This document shows positions 1-8,970 of a DNA stretch of 12,381 nucleotides, in pieces. The DNA comes from a bacterium (lineage in GTDB: Bacteria > Zhuqueibacterota > Zhuqueibacteria > Residuimicrobiales > Residuimicrobiaceae), in assembly GCA_012523655.1 (NCBI GenBank), contig JAAYTV010000165.1, positions 1 through 12,381 on the forward strand, in the 5' to 3' direction. The position numbers and the translations under genes were made by a program. Position 1 is the first letter of the stretch; each line of letters starts with the position of its first letter. The notes below the pieces were generated by a model. It saw only the letters and a list, made by a program, of their open reading frames with translations, made no database searches and had not been told where the DNA came from.

Positions 1-320
1 AGATGTGCATTCTCTCCGATTACGTTGTTCCGCGGTCGACCGGCCGGCGCGCCTCAGTGCGCGACGTAGTGGATCATATCGATCATGTGGTGGCGCTGGT
101 GGGCGAAGAGTATGTGGGCATTGGCACGGATTTCGACGGGGGAGGAGGAGTGATCGATTGCAACGATGTGAGCGAATTGCCCAACCTGACTTACGAGATG
201 ATGCGGCGCGGCTATTCGGAACAGACGCTGCGCAAAATCTGGGGCGAGAATTTTTTACGGGTATTCAGCCGGGTCGAAGCCAATGCGGCGGTGGAGCTGA
301 AGGGGCGGTCGGACGAATGA
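1..320 (+). CDS. Membrane dipeptidase (peptidase M19), C-terminal part
   Basis: This is the C-terminal end of a zinc-dependent dipeptidase of peptidase family M19 (renal/membrane dipeptidase type), which cleaves dipeptides. The gene begins before the window; the first complete codon is at position 3 and the stop is TGA at 318-320. The visible 105 residues contain the family's late motif VGIGTDFDGGGG, where the first Asp corresponds to the conserved barrel Asp of the family. The typical ending follows: a 'LPNLTYEMMRRGYSEQTLRKIWGENFLRVF' type tail (seen at about residues 59-88 of the fragment). The zinc-binding HxD and the bridging Glu would lie upstream and cannot be checked. The stop is only 4 bases before the next ATG, so it is probably co-transcribed with the tamA-like gene. 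Assignment to M19 is firm; the substrate and cellular location are not visible here. Confidence 0.9.
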   Translation, partial: MCILSDYVVPRSTGRRASVRDVVDHIDHVVALVGEEYVGIGTDFDGGGGVIDCNDVSELPNLTYEMMRRGYSEQTLRKIWGENFLRVFSRVEANAAVELKGRSDE

Positions 321-324
321 GTGG

Positions 325-2187
325 ATGGCTGGCTGCATGATCAAGGTTTTAAATATCATCCGTCGGTCGTCCCTGATCGGCGTTTTGGGGGGTGTGCTTC
401 TGGCAGCCGCATCGCTGTCATCGGCAGCGGAGGAGTACCGGCTTTCCGCCCTCACCTTCACGGGCAATCACTCCTTTTCCTATCGGGCGCTGTCCGAGCA
501 GATGATCACACGAGTCCCATCCCCATGGAAACGGCTGCTGCTGGGCAAATCCGCCGAGTACAGCGAGCTGTTGCTGCAACAGGATGTGAAAACCCTCACC
601 GCCTTTTATCAGCGCGAGGGTTTCATCGATGTGCTGATCAATCGCGAGCTGGCGTTCAATGACCGCGATCAGACCGTTGCCGTGAACCTCGTCATTCAGG
701 AAGGCAAACCCGTATCGCTCGGCCGCATTGAACATCATTTTGCCCATGACTCCAGCAGCCGTCCGTATCTGGATAAGGTTTTCCGTGAGGAAAGGGGCAA
801 GCTGGCAGTGAGCCGCGGTCAGCGGTTCCGCGATGAGGCGATTCAGCAGGACAAAACCGCCCTGACCGCCGCGCTGTCCAACAACGGTTATCTGTATGCC
901 CAGGTGGCGGTCAAACCATCTTTGCGCGAATCCGATTATATCGCGGATCTGCTCTTCGAGATCAATCAGGGACCCTTGTGCCGCTTTGGCCCGATCTCTG
1001 TCACCGGCAACCATCGTACTGATTCTTCGCTGATCGTCAAGCAGGTGGCGTTCAAACCGAACGACCGCTACAGCCAGGAGGTGGTGCAGCGCTCCCAGCG
1101 CTTTATCTATCAGCTGGGCCTTTTTCAATATGTGACCATCAAAGTTTCCACCAATGAATCGCATCATCATGTTCTTCCGGTGGAGCTGATCGTCAAGGAA
1201 GCGCCGCGGCTGACCACCAAACTGGGCGTGGGCTATGGCCGGGAGGAACGGTTGCGTTTTTCCGGCGATCTGCGTTTTCTCAATGCGCTCGGCGGCGGAC
1301 GCAGCCTCACTCTGACGGCCAAACACAGCAAGCTCGAACCCTATAACATTCTCCTCAAGCTCATCCAGCCGGCCTTTCTTCATCCGGGCGCTTTTTTATC
1401 GTTGAGCCCTTTCAGCCGTTCGGAGAAGGAACCGGGTTTTTCCATCAAGCGCTACGGCGCTGATTTCAGCTATCAGCAGCGTTTTTCGTATTATACGGAT
1501 GGCTCGGTCAGCTATATCTACGAACGGGATCGATTGAGCGTGAGCGAGATGACCATCGCCGAAGCGCTGAAGAATCAGGACATCAAGCTGTATAACAAAT
1601 CCAGTGTGACCTTTGGCTGGGTGAATGATCATTCTTATCCTTTGTTTCAACCTCAACGCGGCTGGTATCATGCCGCCACCTTCACGCTCACGGGCGTCGG
1701 GCTGCAGAGCGATTTTCATTTTCTTCGCTGGATTTTTGAATCGCGCAAATACACCAAGTTGATGGAAGGGTACGTGTTCGCCGTGCGGGCTAAAATCGGA
1801 TCCATGAAGCCGCTCTATGAGGACAAGGTCACACCCTTGGAAGAGCGGTTTTACTCCGGCGGCTCCAACTCGGTGCGCGGCTGGGGCCGGAGCATGCTGG
1901 GCCCCGTCAGTTCGGTGAACAAACCCCTGGGCGGCAACAGCCAGGCCGAGGCCAGCGCGGAGCTGCGATACCCGTTGTACAAGATGCTCCACGGCGTCGT
2001 GTTCTATGACATCGGCAACGTCTGGAGCGATTATCTCACCTTTCCCAGGTCTGAACTGCGCCATGCCGGCGGCGCCGGCCTGCGTTTTCAGACGCCGATC
2101 GGCCCCATCCGTATGGATCTGGCCTGGCCGTTAGGAGAAGGGAAACGTTCGATGCAGGTCCATGTCAGCATCGGACAGGCTTTTTAA
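325..2187 (+). CDS. tamA: Omp85-family outer membrane assembly protein, TamA/BamA-like
   Basis: This is an outer-membrane beta-barrel protein of the Omp85 superfamily, which helps insert or translocate proteins at the outer membrane. It has 620 residues (E. coli TamA has 577). An N-terminal signal peptide (residues 5-35, with Arg-Arg then a hydrophobic core) ends near SSAAEE. About three POTRA repeats follow, at about 38-126, 127-215 and 217-292; the third is very clear, with FGPISVTGNH and a later LGLFQYV. The C-terminal barrel runs from about 298 to 620, carries the hallmark loop-6 VRGW motif at 517-520 (within SGGSNSVRGWGRSMLGP), and ends in Phe as outer-membrane proteins usually do. ATG 325 is the longest start; the in-frame ATG at 337 gives a more standard signal peptide, and neither has a good ribosome binding site. 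A TamB-like gene 69 bases downstream favours TamA over BamA. The symbol is by homology and synteny, not proven. Confidence 0.87.
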   Translation: MAGCMIKVLNIIRRSSLIGVLGGVLLAAASLSSAAEEYRLSALTFTGNHSFSYRALSEQMITRVPSPWKRLLLGKSAEYSELLLQQDVKTLTAFYQREGFIDVLINRELAFNDRDQTVAVNLVIQEGKPVSLGRIEHHFAHDSSSRPYLDKVFREERGKLAVSRGQRFRDEAIQQDKTALTAALSNNGYLYAQVAVKPSLRESDYIADLLFEINQGPLCRFGPISVTGNHRTDSSLIVKQVAFKPNDRYSQEVVQRSQRFIYQLGLFQYVTIKVSTNESHHHVLPVELIVKEAPRLTTKLGVGYGREERLRFSGDLRFLNALGGGRSLTLTAKHSKLEPYNILLKLIQPAFLHPGAFLSLSPFSRSEKEPGFSIKRYGADFSYQQRFSYYTDGSVSYIYERDRLSVSEMTIAEALKNQDIKLYNKSSVTFGWVNDHSYPLFQPQRGWYHAATFTLTGVGLQSDFHFLRWIFESRKYTKLMEGYVFAVRAKIGSMKPLYEDKVTPLEERFYSGGSNSVRGWGRSMLGPVSSVNKPLGGNSQAEASAELRYPLYKMLHGVVFYDIGNVWSDYLTFPRSELRHAGGAGLRFQTPIGPIRMDLAWPLGEGKRSMQVHVSIGQAF

Positions 2188-2191
2188 TTCA

Positions 2192-2215
2192 AGCCGGCGG
2201 ATGAATTCACCGGCT
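2192..2215 (+). repeat. Short inverted repeat between tamA-like and tamB-like genes
   Basis: AGCCGG at 2192-2197 pairs perfectly with CCGGCT at 2210-2215 across 12 bases that contain GAATTC. It sits 4 bases after the tamA-like stop and 41 bases before the tamB-like start. No T-run follows, so it is not an intrinsic terminator. It could be a transcript-stabilising or pausing hairpin, or chance. Confidence 0.35.
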
Positions 2216-2256
2216 GTAGAAAAGAGTATAAAGATGCGTTTGTATCTTACATCGGG

Positions 2257-5200
2257 ATGCTGAAGAAATTAGTAAAAATAGCACTGGCGCTGGCTCTGGC
2301 CCTGCTTCTGTTCGTGCTCACCACCGCGCTGCTCACGCAGATGCCGTTCGTCCATTCTTATATCGGCCGCGTTCTCGGCAGCGTACTGGAGGCGCAGACC
2401 GGCGTATCGGTGAGCCTGGGACGCCTGCACGGCAATCTGTGGCAATATCTGAGCCTCGATGACATCGTCGTGCAGAACAAAGGGGATACGCTGTTCACCT
2501 GCCGCGATGTGACCATGATATGGAATCCCTGGGCGCTGTTCCGCAGTCGGCTGGATATTCGTCAGTTGGGCCTGGAAGAACCCCACCTGCACATCCGTCA
2601 ACTGCCTGACGGATCGTTCAATCTTCCACCGTTTCTTTCCTCCTCATCAGGCGGCCGCCGGTTTTGGCAGGTGATCGTCGATACGCTGTGGATCCATCAG
2701 GGCGGAATCGGCGTAGCCCTGAACGATCGCTCTTCCTCCATCCCCAGACGATTGAGCGATCTCACAGTCCATGCGCACATCGCCGCGCTGCGCGCGAAAA
2801 CCAACCTGGCGCTGTATCAGCTCTACGGCGTCTTGGAGCATCCGCATCTGCGGATCATTGAGATGCACGGCAACGCCACTCAGCGGGACAGCGTACTGCA
2901 GATCAGCGACCTTCTGATCAAGACGGAGGGCTCTTTGCTTCGGGCGCAGGGAGAGATTGTTTCCCATCGCCGGCCGGGCGTGGACCTGCACCTGACCGGC
3001 GACCCCGTAGATGCCAGGGAGGTCGAAGCGTTTATACCCGGTTTGGCGTTGCTGGGCCGGCCCATGGTCGATGCGCATATTAAAGGTTCTGCCGAGGCCG
3101 TACAGATCATGGCGATGGTCGAACAGCAGCAGCAGAGTGTGATTTTAAATCTGGCGATGGACCGAAGTAGAAAACCGGCTCCGCTCGACGTTCGGCTGGA
3201 GCTGGATCGTGTGGATCCGGCGGATTGGTGGCCGGTCTCGGAGCATGCGTCGCTTACCGGCAGCATTCATGCCGTGGGGCATGGCTGGCAGCTGGCAATG
3301 GCGGATTGGGCGGCTGAGGCCAAACTGCGCGACTTTCGTCTCAACGGGCTCGAGTTGGGAAAAGCAGAGATCAGCGCAACGCTGGCCAATCAGAGGGTGA
3401 AAACCGCTGTCGAGGCTATGACGCCCTGGGGGCGGGGACAAGCGCTTTTGGATCTGGCCCTGTCCACCGGCCAGCCGGTCTGGAGCCTGGAGACCGCTCT
3501 TCAGAAGGTCGATTTGGCGCGATTGTTCTCCATCGACACTCTGGCCAGCGATCTGAACCTCAGCTGCACGGCCTCGGGCCAGGGCTTGACCCGGGATCTG
3601 TCGGCTCAGGCGGTGGTGCGCGTTTTTCCGTCGACCTATAACGGCTATCCCCTGGACAGTCTCACCTGTCATCTGCAGCTCGCCCCGGAGAGCATGCGGG
3701 TGTCGAATCTTTCTCTGATCAGCCCGATCACCGACCTGAACGCTCAGGGTACTTTTTTTTCATCCGACAGCGTTGATTTTCAGTTCAACGGAATGATCCA
3801 CGAGCCCAACCCCATCCGCGGCTTGGCACTGGCCGATACGCTGCACGCCCGCGGCCCCTATCAGGGAACGCTGAGGGGCCCGAGCGATTCGTTGACATTG
3901 AACGTCGATGTGCGCTGGTCGAACATTCAGTATGACGGCATGACAGCGGATTCGATCATCGGCTATCTGCATTTAGCCATTCTGTCGGACAGTCTGGATG
4001 GCCATATCGATGGCATCGCACGCCGCGGCCAGGTTTCCATCATCGCCATCGACTCGATTCGCTTTGCCAACCATCTTTTCTCCGACTCGCTGCACACGGA
4101 CCTGCATGCGTTTGTCAGTGACAGCATCCAAGCCCGCAGCCACTTTACCACCCACTGGGATCAACGTCCGATCTATTTGAAATTTCCTTTCATGCATCTG
4201 CAGCTGAAGGATCAAAACTGGTATGGGGGGAGCGACAGCAGCCGGGTGGTGGTCAAGGACTCGTGCTATTATCTCAATAATCTCGAACTGCGCTGCGAGG
4301 ATCAGCGATTATCCACAACCGGCTTTTTCAGCTGGACCGCACAAGAGTCCTTGGCTGTGGATTGGTCGCGAATCGAGATCAGCCAGCTGAATCGGCTGTA
4401 TGACGCGCTGCCGGCTCTGCAGGGAGACACCTTTGGCCGGTTTTTAATGACCGGTACGGCGGATGATCCGGAGATGACCTCCCAGGTCATCATTGGTCCG
4501 GGCCGGATCAACGGACTGTCTTTCAGCCGTTTTGACGGCCGGATGAGCTATGGACAGGAAAAGATGGACTGGCAGACGGTTCTGCACGGCGATGGGGAAA
4601 ATCGTCTGTATTTGAACTTTATGGCGCCTATGAATCTGGCCCTGACCAATCAGCAGGACATCCTTTATCCGGACCGGCCTTTTTTCGCCTCGCTGCAGAC
4701 GCATGATATGGATCTGTCCTTCATCTCTCAGGCAACCCATCAGGTGCGTCAGGTGCAGGGACGGTTGGACTGCGACATTCGTTTTACCAACACGCTGCGT
4801 GATCCACGGCCCGCAGGATTTCTCCGCATCAGCGGCGGAAAGGCGTACATACCGCAGATCGGCAAAACCTATTCAGACATTCAACTCGAGGTCAATACCG
4901 ACAGCAGTCGTCTCCGGCTCGACCATCTCAGGATCAGCAGCGGTGATGGCACGATCTCGGGCAGCGGCTCGGTCAACTTTGTCGGCAGCGGCTTGCAGAC
5001 GCAGCTGCATCAGCTCGACCTGACGCTGCGGGCCGATCAGTTCAACGTCATAGACACCCGTGACAAGACGCTGGTGATGAACGGCCGCGTGCGTTTGAGC
5101 AATTCATTCTCCGCGCCGCATTTGGACGGCGATATCCTGGTGGTGCGCTCCCGATTCAATCTGCCGAGCGTGACCAGCATGGGCGCTGCATCGGCGACGC

Positions 5201-6063
5201 GGGAACAGCCTCTGTTGATGACCCTGCGTCAGGACCAGCTGCAGAACCAGGCAGAGGCCTCCACGGATTCATCGATGATCAATCGGCTGAAAAATGTGCA
5301 CGGCTCCATCAAAGTGGAGATCCCGCGCAACACCTGGCTGCGCAGTCCGGAGATGAATCTCGAGATCTCCGGCAAGCTCAACATCCTCATGGACGGCGCC
5401 GTGGTGGAGCTTTTCGGGGTCATCGAGATGATGCGCGGTGATTACAGCCTCTATGGCCGGCGGTTTGAGATTGAAAGCGGAACCATCGCGTTCCAGGGCG
5501 GCCGCGAGATCAATCCGGTGGTGGATCTCAAGGCGCAGCATGTGTTCCGCAGTGCGGACAAGATCAAACGGGTGCTGCGACTGCAGGTGCGCGGTGAACT
5601 GCGCGAGCCCAAGCTGTCCTTTCTGCTCGATGATATCGAGATCGCCGAGACCGATGCCATCGCCTATCTGCTTTTCGGCATGAATTTCGACGCCTTGACC
5701 CAGGGACAACGCACCGATATGGCGCAGGATCAACCGGGATTGAACAGCGATGCGGTCAAAGACTTGGTGGCCGGACAATTGGCCGGACAGGTGACCAGGG
5801 TGATTCGCAACTCGCTGGATCTGGATGTGATCGAGTTCAAAGGGGATAACAATTGGCGTCAGGCTACGGTGGTGGTGGGAAAGTACATCACCAACGATCT
5901 CTTTCTCAGCTATCAACGAGAGATCAAGATGGGGCGCACCTATGACACCACCCCGGAGCAGGTGACTCTGGAGTACGAGATCACCCGTTCGCTGTTCTTT
6001 CAGGCCGTTCGCGGGGATGAGAAGAGCACGGGATTGGATCTTATTTGGAAGTATGAGAAATAA
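2257..6063 (+). CDS. tamB: TamB-like translocation and assembly module protein (DUF490)
   Basis: This is a very long inner-membrane-anchored periplasmic protein of the TamB/AsmA-like family. Such proteins span the periplasm with a beta-rich groove and act with TamA-type Omp85 proteins; related proteins are also implicated in phospholipid transport between membranes. It has 1268 residues, very close to E. coli TamB (1259). Residues 5-27 form one hydrophobic anchor after Lys-Lys. The N-terminal module (about 30-125) matches TamB in layout: LGRLHGNLWQYLSLDDI, then a 'WNPWALFRSRLDI' segment. The middle is repetitive beta-rich sequence. The C-terminal DUF490 domain (about 900-1268) shows GTIAFQGGREINPVVDLKA near 1075 and DAIAYLLFGM near 1133. 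ATG 2257 lies just after a weak GGG; no better in-frame start is visible. The stop is 15 bases from the stop of the convergent gene, with no evident terminator between them. Confidence 0.9.
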   Translation: MLKKLVKIALALALALLLFVLTTALLTQMPFVHSYIGRVLGSVLEAQTGVSVSLGRLHGNLWQYLSLDDIVVQNKGDTLFTCRDVTMIWNPWALFRSRLDIRQLGLEEPHLHIRQLPDGSFNLPPFLSSSSGGRRFWQVIVDTLWIHQGGIGVALNDRSSSIPRRLSDLTVHAHIAALRAKTNLALYQLYGVLEHPHLRIIEMHGNATQRDSVLQISDLLIKTEGSLLRAQGEIVSHRRPGVDLHLTGDPVDAREVEAFIPGLALLGRPMVDAHIKGSAEAVQIMAMVEQQQQSVILNLAMDRSRKPAPLDVRLELDRVDPADWWPVSEHASLTGSIHAVGHGWQLAMADWAAEAKLRDFRLNGLELGKAEISATLANQRVKTAVEAMTPWGRGQALLDLALSTGQPVWSLETALQKVDLARLFSIDTLASDLNLSCTASGQGLTRDLSAQAVVRVFPSTYNGYPLDSLTCHLQLAPESMRVSNLSLISPITDLNAQGTFFSSDSVDFQFNGMIHEPNPIRGLALADTLHARGPYQGTLRGPSDSLTLNVDVRWSNIQYDGMTADSIIGYLHLAILSDSLDGHIDGIARRGQVSIIAIDSIRFANHLFSDSLHTDLHAFVSDSIQARSHFTTHWDQRPIYLKFPFMHLQLKDQNWYGGSDSSRVVVKDSCYYLNNLELRCEDQRLSTTGFFSWTAQESLAVDWSRIEISQLNRLYDALPALQGDTFGRFLMTGTADDPEMTSQVIIGPGRINGLSFSRFDGRMSYGQEKMDWQTVLHGDGENRLYLNFMAPMNLALTNQQDILYPDRPFFASLQTHDMDLSFISQATHQVRQVQGRLDCDIRFTNTLRDPRPAGFLRISGGKAYIPQIGKTYSDIQLEVNTDSSRLRLDHLRISSGDGTISGSGSVNFVGSGLQTQLHQLDLTLRADQFNVIDTRDKTLVMNGRVRLSNSFSAPHLDGDILVVRSRFNLPSVTSMGAASATREQPLLMTLRQDQLQNQAEASTDSSMINRLKNVHGSIKVEIPRNTWLRSPEMNLEISGKLNILMDGAVVELFGVIEMMRGDYSLYGRRFEIESGTIAFQGGREINPVVDLKAQHVFRSADKIKRVLRLQVRGELREPKLSFLLDDIEIAETDAIAYLLFGMNFDALTQGQRTDMAQDQPGLNSDAVKDLVAGQLAGQVTRVIRNSLDLDVIEFKGDNNWRQATVVVGKYITNDLFLSYQREIKMGRTYDTTPEQVTLEYEITRSLFFQAVRGDEKSTGLDLIWKYEK

Positions 6064-6078
6064 GGGAGAAGGGGACCG

Positions 6079-6906
6079 CTAGAGGCGCAGTGCGAGTCCG
6101 GCTTTTTTCGGCAAGGCGCGATAGATGGCCTTGGCGTCTTCCGGGGTGAGGTCTATTTCAATCCAAAGTTGATGTTGCGGCAGCTGACCGCGACGCAGGG
6201 CTTTCAGGGTCAGCCGGGCCTGTTCAAAGATCTGTTCCATCTCGAATTTCCATTTTTCCCGCCAACCCGCTACATCCGCCTCCTGGATCTGTTCAAAACG
6301 CAAGTTCAACCCGCGCGTGCATTCCAAAGTAAAATGAACATCCTTTTCTTCAACCGGTTTTGTCTCTTCCTGGGCATACACCCGGGCTTCATTGCTGTCC
6401 TTGGGCGCTTTCATCATGCGGATGGGGGATTTGGGCACGGTGGCATATTCCTTCAACACCTCAAAGGGCGGGTATAACCAGTTGTAGAGACTGTCCTGGC
6501 TCTTGAAATGGCGGATGGCATAGCTTTTACGAAAATGGACCATCCGGCATTTGCGCACCATCACCCCCTTGATGCACAGCGCGGCCAGGCTGTCCTGCAG
6601 ATCCACCGCCAGGGTGACGGAATCCTGCAGCGCCAGTTTGTTCAGCGAGTTTAAGTAGGCCTCTTCCGCCAGCAGGGCGGCCATTTTATGAGCTGATTCG
6701 CGATCCGGCGGAATCAACGCGGCGGTTTGTTTGGCCTGCTGACGGTTCTTCTTTAACATCTCTGTGCTTTGCAGCACAGGCAGAAACACCAGAAAGACAA
6801 AAGCGAGCATCACGGGGATCAACAGGCTGATCAGAAAGGTCAGCTGGGCCGGTCTGCGATCTTTGAAAACCGGAAGCAGATTGCGTTTTTTGCGTTTAAT
6901 CGTCAT
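6079..6906 (-). CDS. Uncharacterised single-pass membrane protein, 275 aa
   Basis: I do not recognise a family. The N-terminus is strongly basic (KRKKR at residues 4-8, then KDRR), followed by one hydrophobic segment at about 22-46, so the rest should lie in the periplasm (positive-inside rule). Residues 47-100 are helical and Ala/Gln/Leu-rich. Residues 180-190 are acidic and Lys/Glu-rich and could be a linker. The C-terminal part (about 193-275) alternates charged helices and a short beta-like segment (QLWIEIDLTPEDAKAIYRAL). The ATG at 6906 is preceded by AAGG three bases upstream, a poor ribosome binding site. The gene starts 51 bases after the stop of the L,D-transpeptidase gene and is probably the last gene of that unit. 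The domain layout (anchor plus periplasmic body) is like its two upstream neighbours, which suggests a shared envelope role; that role is inference only. Confidence 0.75.
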   Translation of the reverse strand: MTIKRKKRNLLPVFKDRRPAQLTFLISLLIPVMLAFVFLVFLPVLQSTEMLKKNRQQAKQTAALIPPDRESAHKMAALLAEEAYLNSLNKLALQDSVTLAVDLQDSLAALCIKGVMVRKCRMVHFRKSYAIRHFKSQDSLYNWLYPPFEVLKEYATVPKSPIRMMKAPKDSNEARVYAQEETKPVEEKDVHFTLECTRGLNLRFEQIQEADVAGWREKWKFEMEQIFEQARLTLKALRRGQLPQHQLWIEIDLTPEDAKAIYRALPKKAGLALRL

Positions 6907-6957
6907 GGCCTTAACCGGAAGCGGCTCTGGGTCCTCATCGCTGCATGCTTTCTTGAT

Positions 6958-7692
6958 TTAATAGATGTACACTTTGCCGTTGGTTTGCATTCCCTGATAC
7001 ACGATCTCCAGGGTTTCGTCATCCAGCCGGACGCAGCCGTGGGTGACCGGTTGACCGAGAAAACGTTTATACAGGGTTCCGTGGATCAAATAGCCGTCGC
7101 CAAGGGCCAGGGCATAGTTGCCGAGCACGCCGGCTTCGAAGCGGTCCGGATGGTCTCTCGGCGGAATGGGCAGCGCCTCCTCGATGAAAGCCCAATCCGG
7201 TTTGTACCAGACCGGACGTTTCTGTTTCTGCTGGACGCGGAACACCCCGCGTGGTGTCTTGAAGACATACTGTTTCTTTTTAGAGACCTTGAGCAACACA
7301 TATTTGCCGGTGGAACAGGTGCCCTGATGCAGGACCTGGCCGTCCTTCATCAGAAAGATCCGATTGCCGGAGGTATCGACGATCAGATAATTGTCCTTGG
7401 GCTGCAGAGCCGATAATTTTTTTTGGGCTGCGGCGAGCCGTTTCTCCACCCGTTCAAGTTCTTTGCTGAAGCGGGCGGCGTCTGCCTGCTGGTCCACGAA
7501 AAAGGATTTGGTTTCCGGCACGATCCAATAGATATAATCGCGCAGCAGCGGGGCATAGAGAAAGACAAAGAAAGCGAGAATCGCACCCACGGCGAGGCCG
7601 AGAAAAACGGCCAGGCCGATTTTCTTTTCCGATTCCTCCGGATTAAAGTCGGCGGTTTCTTTGAGGGCTAAGGTTTGGGTTTTCGCGGTCAT
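6958..7692 (-). CDS. L,D-transpeptidase, YkuD domain, membrane-anchored
   Basis: YkuD-fold L,D-transpeptidases form meso-DAP to meso-DAP cross-links in peptidoglycan or attach proteins to it, using a catalytic Cys in the periplasm. From the ATG at 7692 the product has 244 residues: a transmembrane segment at about 25-47, a probable coiled coil at 67-95 (charged heptad-like, SKELERVEKRLAAAQKKL), and the YkuD domain from about 101 to the C-terminus. The active-site signature is complete: His204-Gly205, then THGCVR at 217-222 with Cys220 as nucleophile. TPRGVF at about 146-151 is the usual 'TP.G.F' element. An in-frame TTG at 7710 would add six residues; the GGTGG 11 bases upstream of the ATG supports 7692 weakly. 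The gene lies 62 bases after the stop of the preceding L,D-transpeptidase gene and is probably co-transcribed. Substrate preference cannot be read from sequence. Confidence 0.92.
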   Translation of the reverse strand: MTAKTQTLALKETADFNPEESEKKIGLAVFLGLAVGAILAFFVFLYAPLLRDYIYWIVPETKSFFVDQQADAARFSKELERVEKRLAAAQKKLSALQPKDNYLIVDTSGNRIFLMKDGQVLHQGTCSTGKYVLLKVSKKKQYVFKTPRGVFRVQQKQKRPVWYKPDWAFIEEALPIPPRDHPDRFEAGVLGNYALALGDGYLIHGTLYKRFLGQPVTHGCVRLDDETLEIVYQGMQTNGKVYIY

Positions 7693-7754
7693 AGTTGTTG
7701 TGTCCACCAAGTGCCTGGAACAGGGGCTCTCACCAGCTCCGGTTCCGCGACAGG

Positions 7755-8945
7755 TTATTCGGCGCTCCTCGCGTTTTTCGCTCCGTTGTCGGAAAGAGAA
7801 CGGGGTGAGGTTCTTACCGGCGTTCCTTTGGTGGAGCCGACGATGGTGACCGGGGTGCCCACCTTGCAGAGCTTGAACAGCTTTTCCATATCACGGTTGC
7901 TCAGCGCTACGCAGCCGGCGGTCCAGTTGGCGCCCTTGCCGCCGTCGCCGTGGATTTCGATCAGGCCGCCGATGGTCGCGTTGCCGGCGATTTCACCGCG
8001 GGCCTTGGCGGCGTAGAAACGGGCGCGATCCTGATCATTGGGGTAATCGATCTCCATGGCCAGGTAATATTTTGTCTGACCGTTAGCCTTCTTGCGGCGA
8101 ATGCGATAGCAGCCCTCCGGCGTGGCGTTATCGCCGCGCTGCAGTTTGTGGCCGATCCAATTGGGACCCAGTTCGATGCTGAATTCACGTATTTTTTCGC
8201 CACCGGAGTAGAGATAGCATTCATGGTCGATCTTGTCGACCACAATAGCCACGTCGTTGTTTTCCTTGGACCAACGTAGGGTCTCTTGCACCCATTGGCG
8301 CCACTTGGGCGCATTGGCATAATAGTTGGTGATGGTGGCCGTGGCTTCGTTGCCCGCCCGGCTGATATAATCCGCCGCGGTTTTATACCGGGCCGCTGCT
8401 TTTTTATAGTCCTGCCTTTTAAAGGCCGCCTCGCTCTCCATGATATTGAGCTCGCTGAGCACGTATTTCTGACGCAGCCGATTGTCCAGCGGCAGGGATT
8501 GGAAATCGGGCCGAAAGGCTTCGATCTGCGCTTTGATCTCGCGGATGCCGTTTTGAGTCAACTCGCGCAGAGAATCGCGCTTGGCGATGCTGCGCGCGGC
8601 CGCATGGCTCGCTTTGCTGGAGCACTGCGCCGCCAGCCGTCGTGCGGTGTAAAAATTACGATTCACCCGCCAACGGCGGTTCTCGCGCTGCCAGGCGAGT
8701 TTGCTTTGTTCCAGTAAATACTCGGCATCGACCAGCTCATCCGCCATGTAGATGTTCGCTTGATTTTTGCGCGCCAGGCTTACCGCTTTGCGGGCCTTTT
8801 GGTAAGCTTCAAAGGGAGGTTCGGCCGATAGCTCGATGATCAGGGTAAAGCCGATCAGCCCCAGAGCCAGGAACAGATTGAGCAACAAGAACCAGTTTTT
8901 CTCAAAAAGCCGGCGAGGTTCGTTTTCGGAATTTTGTGCGTCCAT
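7755..8945 (-). CDS. YafK-type L,D-transpeptidase-fold protein with periplasmic helical domain
   Basis: This is a 396-residue protein with a transmembrane anchor at about 17-38, an Ala/Arg-rich helical region at about 45-200, and a YkuD-fold catalytic domain at about 230-370. The catalytic signature is the YafK-like variant: IHGDG at 331-335, then WTAGCVAL at 341-348 with Cys345 as the presumed nucleophile. The usual His before Gly-Cys and Arg after it are replaced by Ala. Upstream, ELGPNWIGHKLQRGDNATPEGCY (at about 258-280) and YYLAMEIDYPNDQDRA also follow the YafK/COG3034 layout. In E. coli, YafK (DpaA) detaches Braun lipoprotein from peptidoglycan, whereas other YkuD proteins build cross-links, so either activity is possible. 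The helical region resembles the neighbouring lipoprotein (9082-9684) and DUF4398-like helical domains. ATG 8945 has no strong ribosome binding site. The C-terminal 25 residues look like a disordered tail. Domain call firm, reaction uncertain. Confidence 0.88.
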   Translation of the reverse strand: MDAQNSENEPRRLFEKNWFLLLNLFLALGLIGFTLIIELSAEPPFEAYQKARKAVSLARKNQANIYMADELVDAEYLLEQSKLAWQRENRRWRVNRNFYTARRLAAQCSSKASHAAARSIAKRDSLRELTQNGIREIKAQIEAFRPDFQSLPLDNRLRQKYVLSELNIMESEAAFKRQDYKKAAARYKTAADYISRAGNEATATITNYYANAPKWRQWVQETLRWSKENNDVAIVVDKIDHECYLYSGGEKIREFSIELGPNWIGHKLQRGDNATPEGCYRIRRKKANGQTKYYLAMEIDYPNDQDRARFYAAKARGEIAGNATIGGLIEIHGDGGKGANWTAGCVALSNRDMEKLFKLCKVGTPVTIVGSTKGTPVRTSPRSLSDNGAKNARSAE

Positions 8946-8970
8946 AGCGGATAATCAAGTTCTGAAATGG

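Noticed and set aside
418..2064. Long minus-strand open frames opposite the tamA-like gene (418-1383 and 1396-2064)
   Set aside because: They mirror the codon pattern of the plus-strand gene, have Gln/His/Arg-rich sequence without domains, and the plus frame is an unmistakable Omp85 protein.
2234..2263. Nine-codon open frame ending across the tamB-like start (stop overlaps the ATG)
   Set aside because: It could be a translational coupler, but it has no good ribosome binding site and is too short to distinguish from chance.
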